Assembly: GCA_907163375.1 (NCBI GenBank)
Contig: CAJQUW010001972.1
Coordinates: forward strand, 310,001-374,000
Length of the DNA stretch: 64,000 bases
From: Prostheceraeus crozeri
Taxonomy: Eukaryota; Platyhelminthes; Polycladida; Euryleptidae
Direction: 5' to 3'
The notes beneath the pieces were generated by a model, which made no database searches, was not told where the DNA came from, and saw only the letters and a program-made list of their open reading frames with translations. The number at the start of each line of letters is the position of its first letter. Position 1 is the stretch's first letter. Shown piece by piece: positions 31,546 through 43,900 of the stretch. Position numbers and translations under genes: made by a program.

Positions 31546-32262
31546 AATCCTAACTACAGTTTGAAAAGCAAGCACGCTTTTGGATATTTCGAATTGTGAA
31601 TATATATATTTGCATACACTTAATTGAATATGAGCATTCATAATTTATTATGAATATATATACCATACGGTAATTTCATCAAACACATTTTTTTCGAAAT
31701 TTTATCAAGTTGATGAGATGATAATTTTGCATAATATCATTGCAATATAATCAATTTCATCGCATTGACATTGACTCATAGACCTACTCACTTTTCCATG
31801 CTTTTAACCGCTAGATGACACATAAGAACTTCAGTAGACGACATTGATTACTAATGCCGTAAGAGGATTGATTACTCAGCAACGTAAGAGGACTGAGGTC
31901 TAATTATGACGACATCAACATCTTCCTCCAAGGTAAGTCACCAGATCTTCTAGCCCTGTCGGAAACCAGGTTAGGTCCCAGTGTGTCATCAAGCGATATT
32001 ACTCCTGATGGATACATATTTCACCGGATGGATAAAGCACCTTGTCATGGTCTTGGGGTTTGTGCCAAGACAAACCTTCCCTTAAGAAGGCTTCGTAGCT
32101 CAGAGGATCCAAGTCATGAGTATCTTGCCTTCATTGCGCCGTTACAGAAAAGCACTCTTCTTTTATTTTTCCAATGCGGACATTTTCAATGTTCTTTCTG
32201 ATAAGATCGATTCTCTTCTACAAGAGTATCCCAGCGCTGAGGGTGCCGCTTTTGTCGACTTA

Positions 32263-32312
32263 CACGTTGTTGACAACGTGTTGTTACAACGTGTTGTTAC
32301 AACGTACACATT
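32263..32312. repeat. small palindrome and tandem repeat in the LINE endonuclease region
   Basis: CACGTTGTTGACAACGTG is a near-perfect 18-base palindrome (CACGTTGT/ACAACGTG arms). It is followed by repeated ACAACGTGTTGTT units of 13 bases. A local expansion inside the dead LINE. Confidence 0.6.
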
Positions 32313-34243
32313 GTTGACTGGCTTGTGCACCCACGCACTACTGATCTCTCCGGTCAGGCAGCCGAGGATTTCGCTGTCTCTCACAACCTTATTCAAATTG
32401 TCACTTGTCCTACCAGAGTGCCTGACCGAGTTAGGGATACTGGATGGACATATAACTCACCTCAAATCCAACTTGTTTTTCACACAAGGTTACTTCTCCC
32501 CTGGACACGTCTGATCACTGTGTGATCAGTTTCTGGCAAACAAATTTGCTCCACACTGTCTGCGCCTTTCCATAGAACAGTTTATCAATTCTCCAAAGCA
32601 GACTGGTGTGGCTTCCGCACTTTTCTTAGTCAAGTTCAAGCTGAGAATTGGATTCTGAGCGAGAGCGTCCACAAGTCGGCGCAAGAACTGACTTCAGATA
32701 GGGATGTTGGCCTACAGTAGGGCCTACTTTCCTCACCGTACTTTCCAAATGAAGCCCCACTCCCAGCCTTGATTTACACCAGAATGTGCAACTGCAACCT
32801 GCCAGCGTGACAGTACCGCTGGCAATCTTGAATTGTACAAAACCGCACGTAGAAATTGCAAGGAAACCATGCATCAGGCCAAAAGCCGTTACGCTTTATA
32901 TGTACGGAAATCCATCGCTGCCCAAAAGCTTGGTTCTGAGGACTTCCGGGGTATTTACAACAGTGTCACCAATAGGAACAGGTCCTCCATCCCAGCACTT
33001 CGTCATGCCGAAGTCAGTACCTCCATGGCGAGAACCTCAAACAGACGAAGTCGAGCTTCTTTGCAAGGAGTTTGCGAAGAATTCAACATTGGAAGATGGA
33101 GGTAGTATTCCACCTCCAATTCCCACACGCGCTGATGAGACAATTAGTCCTCCTTCAGTCACAGTCCGAAATGTCAAAATGATCATCGGAGGTCATGATA
33201 GATCTTAAGTCTAGTGGACCGGATGGCATCCCGGTTTCGTTCTTCAAGCATCTCTCACCTGAGCTTTCTCCAATTTTATCCGAACTGTTCAGTAGATGTG
33301 TATCCACCGGTGGGTTTCCCTCTTGTTGGAAAGTAGCTTCCGTGGTTCCAGTTCCAAAGAAAGGTTCTGACTCAATTCTTCCATCTAGTTATCGTCCTAT
33401 CAGCCTACTTCCAATTACTGGCAAGATTTTTGAAGCAGTGATTAACCAACATATTGTTAACTTCCTTGAAACTCAGAACCTTCTATCAGAAGAACAGCAT
33501 GGCTTCAGGCACTTTGATAAAATGCAGATCTTCTTTCATATGTCACTGAACATGTGAGTCGTGTCTTTGACAGACAAGGTGAGACAAGATCAGTTACCCT
33601 GGATGTTTCCAAAGCATTCGATAAAGTTTGGCATCAGGGACTGCATAGGAAGCTTAAGTCCTATGGATTTGCTGATCAGCTCTACAAACTTTCTTCCTTC
33701 CTTAGTGACCGGCAGATATCTGTCGTCGTAGATGGCCAAAAGTTTTCCATTAAGGTCGTCAGTGTAGGAGTTCCTCAAGGGTCAATTTCGGGACCCACTC
33801 TTTTTCTGCTGTATATCAACGACCTAGACTGCGTAGTGAGCAAAAAATAGTATGCAGATGACACGACACTCTTCAATTCCAATGATCGACTTGCTAAGAA
33901 CACTCAGCAACGTCAGCAGCTATGCGACGTTCTTAATGAGGACTTGCGCAGGGTCTCAGAATGGGGCGCCAATTGGCTTGTTTCCTTCAATCCTTCAAAA
34001 ACTCAGTATTCTGCACTAACGACTTGAAGGAGATGATGATGATCATAACATTAAGATGTCAGATAATAGGATCAGAGAAGTAGATTCCATCTCCTTCCTT
34101 GGATTGGCGGCTACGAAGGACTTGTCATGGAAGCCGTACATTCAATCCATTAGTAAGCAGGCATCTCAACGCATTGCTAGTCTCTATCGTGTCAGCAGCT
34201 ATCTTCCACCACAGACTGTCCGCTATAGGTTTTTCCATTCAGA

Positions 34244-35825
34244 TTCACGTTTATTTCAAGCAATTTCGTTTTAGTGCAAGCAATTTCTACTGTTGCAGTT
34301 ATTTTAACCAGATTCATTAATAGATCAAGCAAAGTTGTAAATAATCAACCAATTTCGTGCACATGTTTGACAAGTAGTTATTTCAGCCAATTTCGTTACA
34401 AGTAAAAGCAAATTATTAAGAAAACAACCAAATTCATTTAAACCAAAAACACATGATGCATGTGTACTCGTACTCGTACATTTTATTGTACAATTTCTGC
34501 CATGGCAAAACAACGGTGCATGTAACTCATCACATGATTGCACATTTGGTAGACTTTCTCTGCAATTATTGTCTCATGATCTTCGATTACCGAAGAGGAT
34601 ATATCAGTAAGAACACGTAATCGATGTTCTGCCAGAGAAATGCCGTCTGGAGCGTTACGCAGCCGCTCTTTCGTAGAGTCCTCTCGTAGGACTGTCCGCA
34701 GTTTCAGCTTCATCACACCAAAGGCGTTCTCAATGGGATTCAAGAAGGGACTGTATGGAGGTAAATACTTAATCGGAATGGTATCATCTTCAGCGCCGCT
34801 CGGAAAGGCTCCTCGATGTACAGGAGCATTATCCATGACAATTGTACCGTTAACGATGTTTGACTCCCGCAAAATCGTGCACAGATGATCTATAAAATGC
34901 TCGAATCTCTGGCCTGTAAAACAAAACGGTTTAGCTGAAAAATGCAGATATATAATGCAGAATATGGATAAAATCGTCAACTTACTGGTCACGCAACATC
35001 TTTGAAGTTCGTAGTATACAACTCCTGCTCGAGCTGAAATTGCCATAACCAAATTGAGATTAGGTCCACGATATCCATTAACTTGTCGAACAGCTGGTCT
35101 ACCTTTTAAGGCTCTTCCTCGAGTACGCTTTGTATAAATATTGAAGCATGTTTCATCAACGTATATTAATGTTCGGTTAACTCCTGTTTCTAAATACCAT
35201 TCAGAGTACGCAGAACGATTTTGTCTGGTTGTTAAGGAGTTTCGATTGACTGGGCAATCCTCCAACTTTTTCATAGTGATAAGTTGTTTTTCTAAGGCCC
35301 GTGATATGCTCGGAACCGACAAGGGAGTTGTAATTGTTCCCTTATCTGTTCTAAGGTAAAGTCGGGGTGCCGTTCCACTAGGTCAACGATATCAGACACC
35401 ACATTGTCTGTCAGTTTCAAGCATTCATCACGCCTTCCTCCCCTTCTATCGCTAATACTACCCTCTCGCAAGTATTTTGAAACTATAGACCGTGATGTGG
35501 AAATATTGATGTTAAAAAGTTTAGACACTTCAACTATGTCTTTTCCCTCTTCCCATGCTATGACAAGGCGTTCTTTCAGCTCGGTACTGACTTTGGCATA
35601 AGGGCTACGCGGAATGGACATTAGAGAGCTGACTGAACTGCTACTGCCCCTGCTAGTCATGATTCTAGTGCTTCCTAAAGTGCAGTGATTGCGAGCGAAT
35701 CTGATTGATATATAATGCGTTGTAATGAATTAGCTTGAATGAAAATCGCCAAACGTGAACTAGACTGAAATAAGCACGAATCTTATTGTTTAAATGAATT
35801 TGCTTGAAATAAAACGAACATGCTT
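34244..35825 (-). mobile_element. IS630/Tc1-type DNA transposon inserted in the LINE
   Basis: A unit of about 1.58 kb whose ends form an imperfect inverted repeat of about 29 bases: left TTCACGTTTATTTCAAGCAA (from 34,244), right (reverse complement) TTCGTTTTATTTCAAGCAAA. Subterminal CAAGCAATTTC, CAGCCAATTTC and CAACCAAATTC words recur in the left 200 bp. It splits the LINE C-terminus, so it is younger than the LINE. A clean TA duplication could not be fixed by eye. It contains the transposase listed next. Confidence 0.75.
34483..35660 (-). CDS. IS630/Tc1-like DDE transposase with probable 72-nt intron (frameshifted)
   Basis: The N-terminal part (35,660-35,292) is a helix-turn-helix region (LVIAWEEGKDIVEVSKLFNI then STSRSIVSKYL). 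The DDE part (35,322-34,483) has the three acidic positions in LIYVDETCFNIYT, GTIVMDNAPVH and LPPYSPFLNPIENAF, with 33 residues between the second and third. The two parts overlap in different frames at about 35,292-35,322, implying one frameshift. Bases 34,985-34,914 begin GTAAGTTGAC and end TTTGTTTTACAG. Removing these 72 nt joins CCVT to GQRFEHFIDHL, which restores the usual spacing of the fold, so this is most likely a spliceosomal intron. Otherwise largely open, so a fairly young copy. Confidence 0.8.
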
Positions 35826-36010
35826 TTAATAACATTGAATGTGGATGGAAAAACCTGTATCTTTACAAGTCCATATTCATCCTCTGATGAAGTATTGTTG
35901 ATCTCTCCGTCAAGAATCTTATGGCTGAAAAACTTGTTAGCAAGTTGCAGCCTATCTCCGTCACTCAGTCTCTTCTACAGATACTATTTCGGTAGAAGAA
36001 GCTCTGCAGT

Positions 36011-37874
36011 AGATGAATGCTTACCCAAACCTAAGATCCTGTATTTTTTAAAAAAATTTGAAATAATATAGTTTGTTACTTTTTCATTTAGTAACCCCAA
36101 GCTTCGTTCATGCCTCAGCTGTGCAAGGGCTGAAAATTCTGTAAAAATAGAATAATTGCATGAATGGAAAGGAAAGAACAAAGATCTGTAAAACGTAAGT
36201 CTTGATCATCAGGATCGATAAACAAAAAAGATCGAATGTAACAAACATTTCACCAAAGACTTCTAAGTTCATGAATGTCGGGTTGTACACTTGCTGATGA
36301 CGACCGAAATTATCTTCGCTTAATAAAATATGTCGTTTCTTTTTTTACAACTTACAATGAAACATGAAAGATGTAATAAAGGGCCTACACAAGCTGTCAT
36401 CATTCATGAATATCTTATTGATGGCAATTGCATATTAGGATATAGTTTGTTGTAGGCAACAGATACAATTATGACAAATAAGCAAAGAAACCAAGCTGCT
36501 GAATCTAAAATGCATATGTGCAATATGTTCTTTTACATATTTTTGCTCTTTTTGCACTGCATTATGAGTCTCTGATAATCTAGCCTGTAATTTCGGTTTA
36601 ATGATGTCATATTTGAATTGCTATATTTTGTTACAGTCCTTTTTGTGGCATATTCCTTCATAAATTCGGTAACCAGTTGATAAGGCAGAAAAGTGCGAAA
36701 ATATTTGGCATTATAAATTCATCAGGCTGACTTCACATACCGGTGTTATTTCAAACTATCCACCATGTCACTTTCTAGAACGTGGTTAATAGCCATAGTA
36801 ATATTTTATTTGTTCAAGCAGTGGATTTCATAGAGTAAGTATATTAGGTAGAGTGGTAACTCCGCATTCATTAAATCCCCAATGCGTATACACTCGATTT
36901 AAGTAAATGAATTCGAGGGGGACATAGTTGCTAATTTACCAAATGTGAGATATGCAAAGTTTTGCAGTTCTGAAGAAATTACCACGGAATTGAATAATCA
37001 TGATTGTAATGCAGATGGAATGATGGTATTTTACAGATTCTCAGTGTCATGACAGCCTTGGAGATCTAATGTTTGTTAAATTAACAACTCGATGGGTTCC
37101 TGTTACTTTCATGCTCAACCTCAAGAGTATTTTCTTTAGCGTGACCATATCACAGGCAACCTACCACTGGCAGAACGAAATCACATAATCAAAGACAATG
37201 ATTTCAATTAATTTTGAAAGATGTAAATAGGTATGCATCACTATTCAGATCCAAGAAATACAACAAGAATTTAGTGAATCATAAAATCATGCCGGTGAAA
37301 ATTGAATTAAAAACATGAAATTTCAGCCAAAAAAACACGAATAATATCACGATTTTTTCATGAAGACTTCCATTATAATACGGATCATGAAATTCCCTTG
37401 ATAATCTGCTTAATTTCCGCTTAGTTAGGATGCTCAATAGCAAATATTCATAACTTTTGATATCCACCTTGTTTCATACTACTAATATAGAGGCGTCATG
37501 TCGGTAGTATATAAATTGGCAAAAATTTAGCTATTTCAAAACTGCTCAAATAATATTTTGGACCACGGAAGCGTAATCTCCGCAAAAAACTGAATCCTTT
37601 CATTTAAAATTTCTCAATGTATACAGATACTTTTTTGAGTCGACACTCTACTTATATATCCCTACTCCATGGTGGATTTAATCGAGTTAGTGTGAAAATA
37701 CGAGTATCACCCTGCTTTACGTAAAAGGCCAGTACGTAAATCCTTCTCATTAAAATATTGGAATATTTAAGCATGGTACCGTAATGTGATTGGTCGACTT
37801 TATTTGATAAAGTTAATAGAAAATCTTTGAAAATAAACTGCATAATGATTTCATCACGTTTCAGTTTTTCCAAA
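36011..37874. other. upstream region of IMPDH
   Basis: No gene recognised and no CpG-rich promoter. A splice-acceptor-like CACGTTTCAG ends at 37,864, ten bases before the IMPDH start codon. Confidence 0.45.
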
Positions 37875-37987
37875 ATGTCGGGTGATCCAAACGTAGCCGA
37901 CAAATTAATTTCATCCACTGGGTATGTTCCGGACGATGGGTTGGCAGCTGCTCACGTATTTGGAAATGGTGATGGTTTAACGTATAA
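37875..37987 (+). CDS. IMPDH: IMPDH exon 1 (coding part)
   Basis: Start ATG with A at -3. Encodes the N-terminus through [20 protein letters not shown] and TY, ending after two bases of the next codon; donor GTAAGT. The residues align closely with human [22 protein letters not shown]. Confidence 0.92.
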
Positions 37988-40900
37988 GTAAGTCAACAAT
38001 AAGATGAGAGGTTTGAATCTACGAATATGTCTAAACCCATTGAAAACTTTTCAGTGATTTCATCATTCTTCCCGGATTTATCGACTTCCCTGCAGAGACC
38101 GTTGTAAGTTTACTGACTCAACTGATTATCAAAACTATTGATTTTTGTTTACATTGTCAGATTTTAATATCCGTAAACAATTGAATCTGCATTACAGGAT
38201 TTGACCTCACCGATTACAAGACAATTATCATTGAAAACCCCCCTCATATCATCTCCAATGGATACCGTCACGGAATCTAACATGGCTATTTCAATGGCGG
38301 TGAGACAAATAATGCTTAATTGCTTACGAAAGTTAATGATAACATGGAGCCCATTGTTTATCTCTTCAATGACATGGTCTCTATAGATATATCAATTGTT
38401 TTATAGCACTGATAAAGTCATCGAACCCTTGCATGTGATACATGAGTAGTCACATACATGTAACTCAGAGAGCATGCAATACACCAATGTTTATTAATCA
38501 CATCTCAAAGTATGCTTTGAAGTTCAGTCCATTTCTAACTCAAGTACAAGCTTTATGTCATGATGTAGTTCTTTACTTCGGCCGGTAAATTTCTGTTGAG
38601 AGTCTGTCACTCATTCTACAGTATTTATTTTCATGTCGGAAGATAAACAGAGAAGTAGCAGTCATGCTTCGAGTACGAATAAGCTTGATGTGATGGCAGA
38701 ATAACCTGAGGAATATCGTTCATCTCTCAAAGTCCATTGTGTCACAAAACTTGTGCACTCAGATGTGTACTCAGCTCATTTGTCAGTCACCTTCATGCGT
38801 AGGCTGATTGTTCAAGCAATTATATTTAAGAAAAGATCATTTCTTTAAAACTTTGTTGACAGACAATTGAAAAGCATGATGTGATAGAGGAGAAAATATA
38901 GGCGAACTCATTGAGTGATTCATATTTCTATATTTTCACTGTACATAATATCAGTTTGTTAGTTGCACATGATTTTGAGACTTAAGTGTATGAATGACAA
39001 TTTGTCACTAATTAACATTCTCGAAGCGTTTAGTACAAAAATGCAGTTTTCCTGTAAAAGATAAAGGACTTCCCTTTCGGAATTCCTTTCTGGACTTGCG
39101 AAGCTTCGAGATTCAATTCGATTCGAAATTGTGATTCGAGAAAAATTCGAATCGGTTCGGTAGGCTGAGCAAAAATTACTCATGTAACTTCCTTTTGATT
39201 TGTAGTCTCTTATGGTTCGACACAACTTCAACGTGAAGTTTTTAAAGGCATGTGATGTTGGATTCTAAGTGAAAGCGACTGAAGACGTTGGTTGCTTATA
39301 CGTCGGGTCAATACAAATTTTCAGTGATTCTATTCGAGATTCGATTCGTGAATCACGACCCGGCTCGATTCGGGATTCTACTCGACTCAAAATTAGCCGA
39401 TTCGCAGTTCCGTGGGTCACATACATTAGCTAAGATAATCCATGAATGGTTAATGGAACATACTTTGACTTCATGTAAATTGTTTTTTGCATGGGTCATT
39501 CCCTTAAGTGCTCAAGTAACCATTTTTTCTATTATGCTAAGTGCATATAGATGTCATATGATAGTCTCAAATTTTATATAGTCTTGATAGTCTTAGTTTT
39601 TATGTATTTCATAATTGAGTTACCCTATCGTTTCTAAATCTCTATTGTGGATGTGATGCCATCACGTGAATTCACACGTTTTGTCTCTCTCTGTCTCGGA
39701 CATTACGAGTGATAGAAAACGTGTCTGAATACGACTTGGAAACAATCAACCTTTTAATTAACACCTCATTCAAATGAAAGCTACAATAGAATTGCTAATG
39801 CCAGACTCGCTTAAGCTGTTTTTATAATGGTGCATGGCAAGCGATTTTATATGCTGTATGTTTTGTAATCTTAAGGTAGTTGGACGGTCGCATTAACTGC
39901 TGACAAAGCACTTACAGTGCAATCCTCACTTGGTAATTGCACTGAGTTTGAAATCTGATGCGGTGATTTTTTGTATTAAGAGATGCGTCTCTCATTGCTA
40001 TTTTTAGCGAAAGCTGGTGCATTTTCATTTAGGGGTCATGGCTCATGCCGGTCAGGGAATTCATCGAAATTTTTATATCATTATACCTCGCGAACTCACA
40101 CCGGATGAATGAATAACGATAGAGTTGGACGTCATCATAGAAAGTCAAAAATTATAGTATTTCAGATATTTTTATAAGATGTCATGTGTTCATTGATACG
40201 CATACTGCATTACATAAAAATATGCTATAATAAATTGATTTTGAAGCATTCAATTCAAGAGTTTATATTTTAGAAATGAAACAACCTTTCTCAGAATTTC
40301 TCCTCTTTCGCCTTTCCCATTGAATACATGTGAATTCATGAATTTTATCCTTTTCTTGGATTAAAACTTATAGCGGTGATATTGTAGCTTTTTCGCAAGC
40401 CGAGCTGTGTGATCAATGATATATTGAAGGATCTTCTCCAACCACTGGGAAGACGGGGAAGAGTTATGGTAAACTCAGCTATCACAATGCATGTTAATAT
40501 TGTTTTTGGAAAATGTCCTGACCAGTCATTGCGTAATAGTGGAGTCGGAAAGAGTTAGGTTTTTAAAAGATCTTAATTATTATTTTTCTTATGTACAAAA
40601 TTTTTCGATCGCCATCCAGCAATCATCTTCAGGTACAAAAGATTAGAAGTTTAAACTATGAGGAATTTGAAAATGATACTTACAATGAGATGACATGATG
40701 ATTTACAATGATATGAAATGAAGGAATGTAGATATGAACAGGTTGTACTAGATTACATATCTTTACCAATAGCAAAAATATCCACCTGACACCTGATATC
40801 CACCATCCACCTGACAGGATGGATGAATTCTATGTTAGATGATGTAGTGAAGAAATGATATTAGTAAAAAAGGAAATCACGGTAGCTGTCAAGTTCTGTT

Positions 40901-43900
40901 CTACTATTTATTGTTGGTTTACATCTGTTAATGATGAATGCTTCACGTAATCTCAAATTTGTATTGTCATGATCGTGGGCCAGAATGTCAATATTGATGT
41001 CCGAATGTTGTACTTTGCACGTTTGAATATGTTTAAACACGGAAGATGAAGGGCTTGTGGTATGTTCCTTGAAGCGGGCGTTGAGAGGTCGAATGGTACT
41101 GCCACTATAAAATTTATCACAGTGGATCTTGTAGATAATGTTTTTTCGGTTGCATAATTCTTTGTTTCTCAATTTACAGTTAGCAAGAGAGCATAGTTGT
41201 GTTGTACCTACTTCATTTCGTTTCAGTTGTTGACGAAGTGTCTTATTGCGTCTTGTAAGTCGAACATTAAGTTTGTGTTTTTGGAAAACGCGTTTTATCC
41301 GTGAGTCAGTATGATCTGAGATGTATGGAAAAGGGTATATGTATGTATTCATCATCTAACATAGAATTCATCCATCCTGTCAGGTCAATTTATTTTTGCT
41401 ACTGGTAAAGATATGTAATGTAGTACAACCTGTTCATATCTACATTCCTTCATTTCATATCATTGTAAATCATCATGTCATCTCATTGTAATTATCATTT
41501 TCAAATTCCTCATAGTTTAAACTTCTAATCTTTTGTACCTGGAGATGATTGCTGGATGGCGATCGAAAAATTTTGTACATAAGAAAAATAATAATTAAGA
41601 TCTTTTAAAAACCTGACCCTTTCCGACTCCACTATTATTAATATTGTTTATTTCAATATATTGAAGGTCCGGTATAACGTTAACTGAAGCTGCAAGAAAT
41701 TATGAAGTAAGTATGGAAGTGGTTCTTATGCGAAGTAGCTATCGTGCTTGCACATTGATTCTGCTAAGTCCACCTCTGATGTAACGAATTGTGCAGAGTT
41801 GCGTATTTCGATATGAAAGAAGTTGTTCTCTGCTGTGTCCAACTGAAGGGAGACAACAGTATCTTACTGAATGAAAGGAAGGGCTGCATAGACACGTAAA
41901 ATGTTATCAACTTTGAGCAGCGATTCAAAGAGCTTCAGAGAATGAGTTTCACGTCTTCTGACCGGCGTTGTATTCTGATGAGTTTGTCATAGTTGACGGG
42001 GTTTAGTTCAAAATTTGATGATTCAAGTTGATGAAATATCGGTATCTTCACAGTTTTTCTTCGAGTTGAAAAGTACAGAAATAACAGTGTATAGTAGCTA
42101 TGAATGAATGCTGGTTTCATATTATTGTCTTACTTTTGAAAATGTTGAAAATGCTTTTCATATGCACGTATAATGACCAAATAACACTTTGCTTTTCAGT
42201 TATGCGGAGGTCTTGGAATCCTTCATCACAATTGTACTGTTGATTATCAGTGTAACGAAATCCGAAAAGTTAAGGTAAGGAATGTAGTCACATCTGTCAT
42301 TTGTTCCAGGTTTCATTAAGTACCTCACAGGTAGAACTATCTTGATATTAAGAGATATCCAGTTGAAGCTGTTTTCGAAGCGTTGAGCTTGCGAGTACTA
42401 AATCAGTCGAGGACTTATTCCTTCGATAAAAATGGAGAAATATAATATCCAACCGATACCGAAGCCTATCGACGAAAAAAATGCATTATCATGTTGGAAT
42501 CTCTATAACTATGATGTATAATCCCTGCTTCTCCCGCCATCCCGCATACTGCCATAATTTCCATGGGCACACGGAATAGCAGTAGTACGGGGGAGTACTG
42601 TATTTTGATTGGTTTACGATTATTTTAGCAAGCATGCAACATACCGCTGTCTAAATTTCAAATTTTGCAAGCAAAGCCAATTCATTTGACAGTTCACGGC
42701 AACGAAAGTATGACCAAGCACTATATTAGTGGATTTTTCTTGATCTTGAGATTTTTGTCTTATCAGTTTTGATTGAAGAGTGTAGGAATTTACCAAATAT
42801 TTCTGATTAAAGAAGCTTAAACCTTTTTTTCAGAAATATGAACAAGGCTTCATCTTGGATCCCGTTGTTATGTCTCCCGAAAACACTGTAGCCGATGTTA
42901 TGTCAATCAAACAAAAATATGGATATTGTGGCATTCCCATTACTGACAGTGGAAAATTAGGAGGTAAACTCGTCGGCCTGGTTACTCTTCGTGATATAGA
43001 TTTTCTGCCCACCAGTGACTACGATAAACATGTTCGAGAAGTAAGTAATTTCTTCAAATATGTCTTGATTCGATTTTTGCATCATTGTTGAAGCTCTAAT
43101 GTCAATTTAAACTTGTTTCGCTAATTCTTGTGATGATTCGCCGGAAAAGGATTAAAAAAAACATTTCAAGCCCAGGATTTTTAATGAATGTTATGATTGG
43201 CCATTTTAATGGGAGTGGAATATCCTAAATAATGGGTCATATAAAGCATGAAGTGAGATAGGCTCCTATAAACGATAAGAGTTCAATATGAGCCCCTTTC
43301 AAGGTACTAGATATGATGACTAGACCTCTTTCCATGCATAAAATGTGATAATGGGCCCATACGAGGTATTTGAGGTCATGATGGGTCCCTTCAAGGGATT
43401 GAATGTTTTAATGGATTTCTCGCTCAACTTCTTTCGGATATTTTTCACTTATAATATATGTGTAGTCAATCTGTAAGGTAATGTCAATAAATAATGAGAA
43501 ATGTTAATGACATATGCCATTGATTAAGTCGAGATAAATTTAGTCATCCATGAAATAGCATTAACATACTATACGTCAATTAATTAGGCATAAAGTGATG
43601 TAACTCTAATGTAAAATCATATTTGTAGTCTTATTATAGCTTCATATGTTTTTTTATTTGTATAAATGTGTTTATAATATATTTGATGAGAGTTGCGGTA
43701 GTGCTTGAGGCGAATGAAATTAATACTTTTCCAAATAATTGAGTGAATTAAAGGAAAATGTAACATAGTATTAGATAATCCGAAAAAGACCTCTTTTATT
43801 TGGGAAAGTCATAAGTTTAAGAATGCTGAAAATAGCATTTTAAGTTTGATTATCACTGAAAGTGGCATTTTGTAATTCATGTCGGAATACTTCTCTTTCG

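Larger units (their letters stand above)
31905..36010 (+). mobile_element. LINE (Jockey/CR1-like) interrupted by a DNA transposon
   Basis: Endonuclease start at about 31,905: KSPDLLALSETRLGPSVSSS, then TPDGYIFHRMD. A decayed mid-part includes DLSGQAAEDFAVSHNLIQIV and TRVPDRVRDTGWTYN (32,350-32,500). RT: SSGPDGIPVSFFKHLSPELS, then SVVPVPKKGSDSILPSSYRP (33,195-33,557) and VTLDVSKAFDKVWHQGLHRK with VGVPQGSISGPTLFLLYIND (33,554-33,850). An in-frame TAG at 33,848-33,850 immediately precedes YADDTTLF. C-terminal domain: SISFLGLAATKDLSWKPYIQ (34,080-34,240). After the inserted IS630-type transposon the C-terminus resumes as SLSLFYRYYFGRRSSAVDE (35,950-36,010). Several frame breaks; dead. Confidence 0.85.

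Noticed and set aside
36283-36340. CTGATGACGACCGAAATTAT stretch as another Penelope terminal repeat
   Set aside because: Resembles the arm motif only over about 20 bases, with no nuclease frame nearby.
39090-39410. Cluster of ATTCGA/GATTCG words as a possible MITE
   Set aside because: No inverted ends or target duplication could be matched between the two sides.
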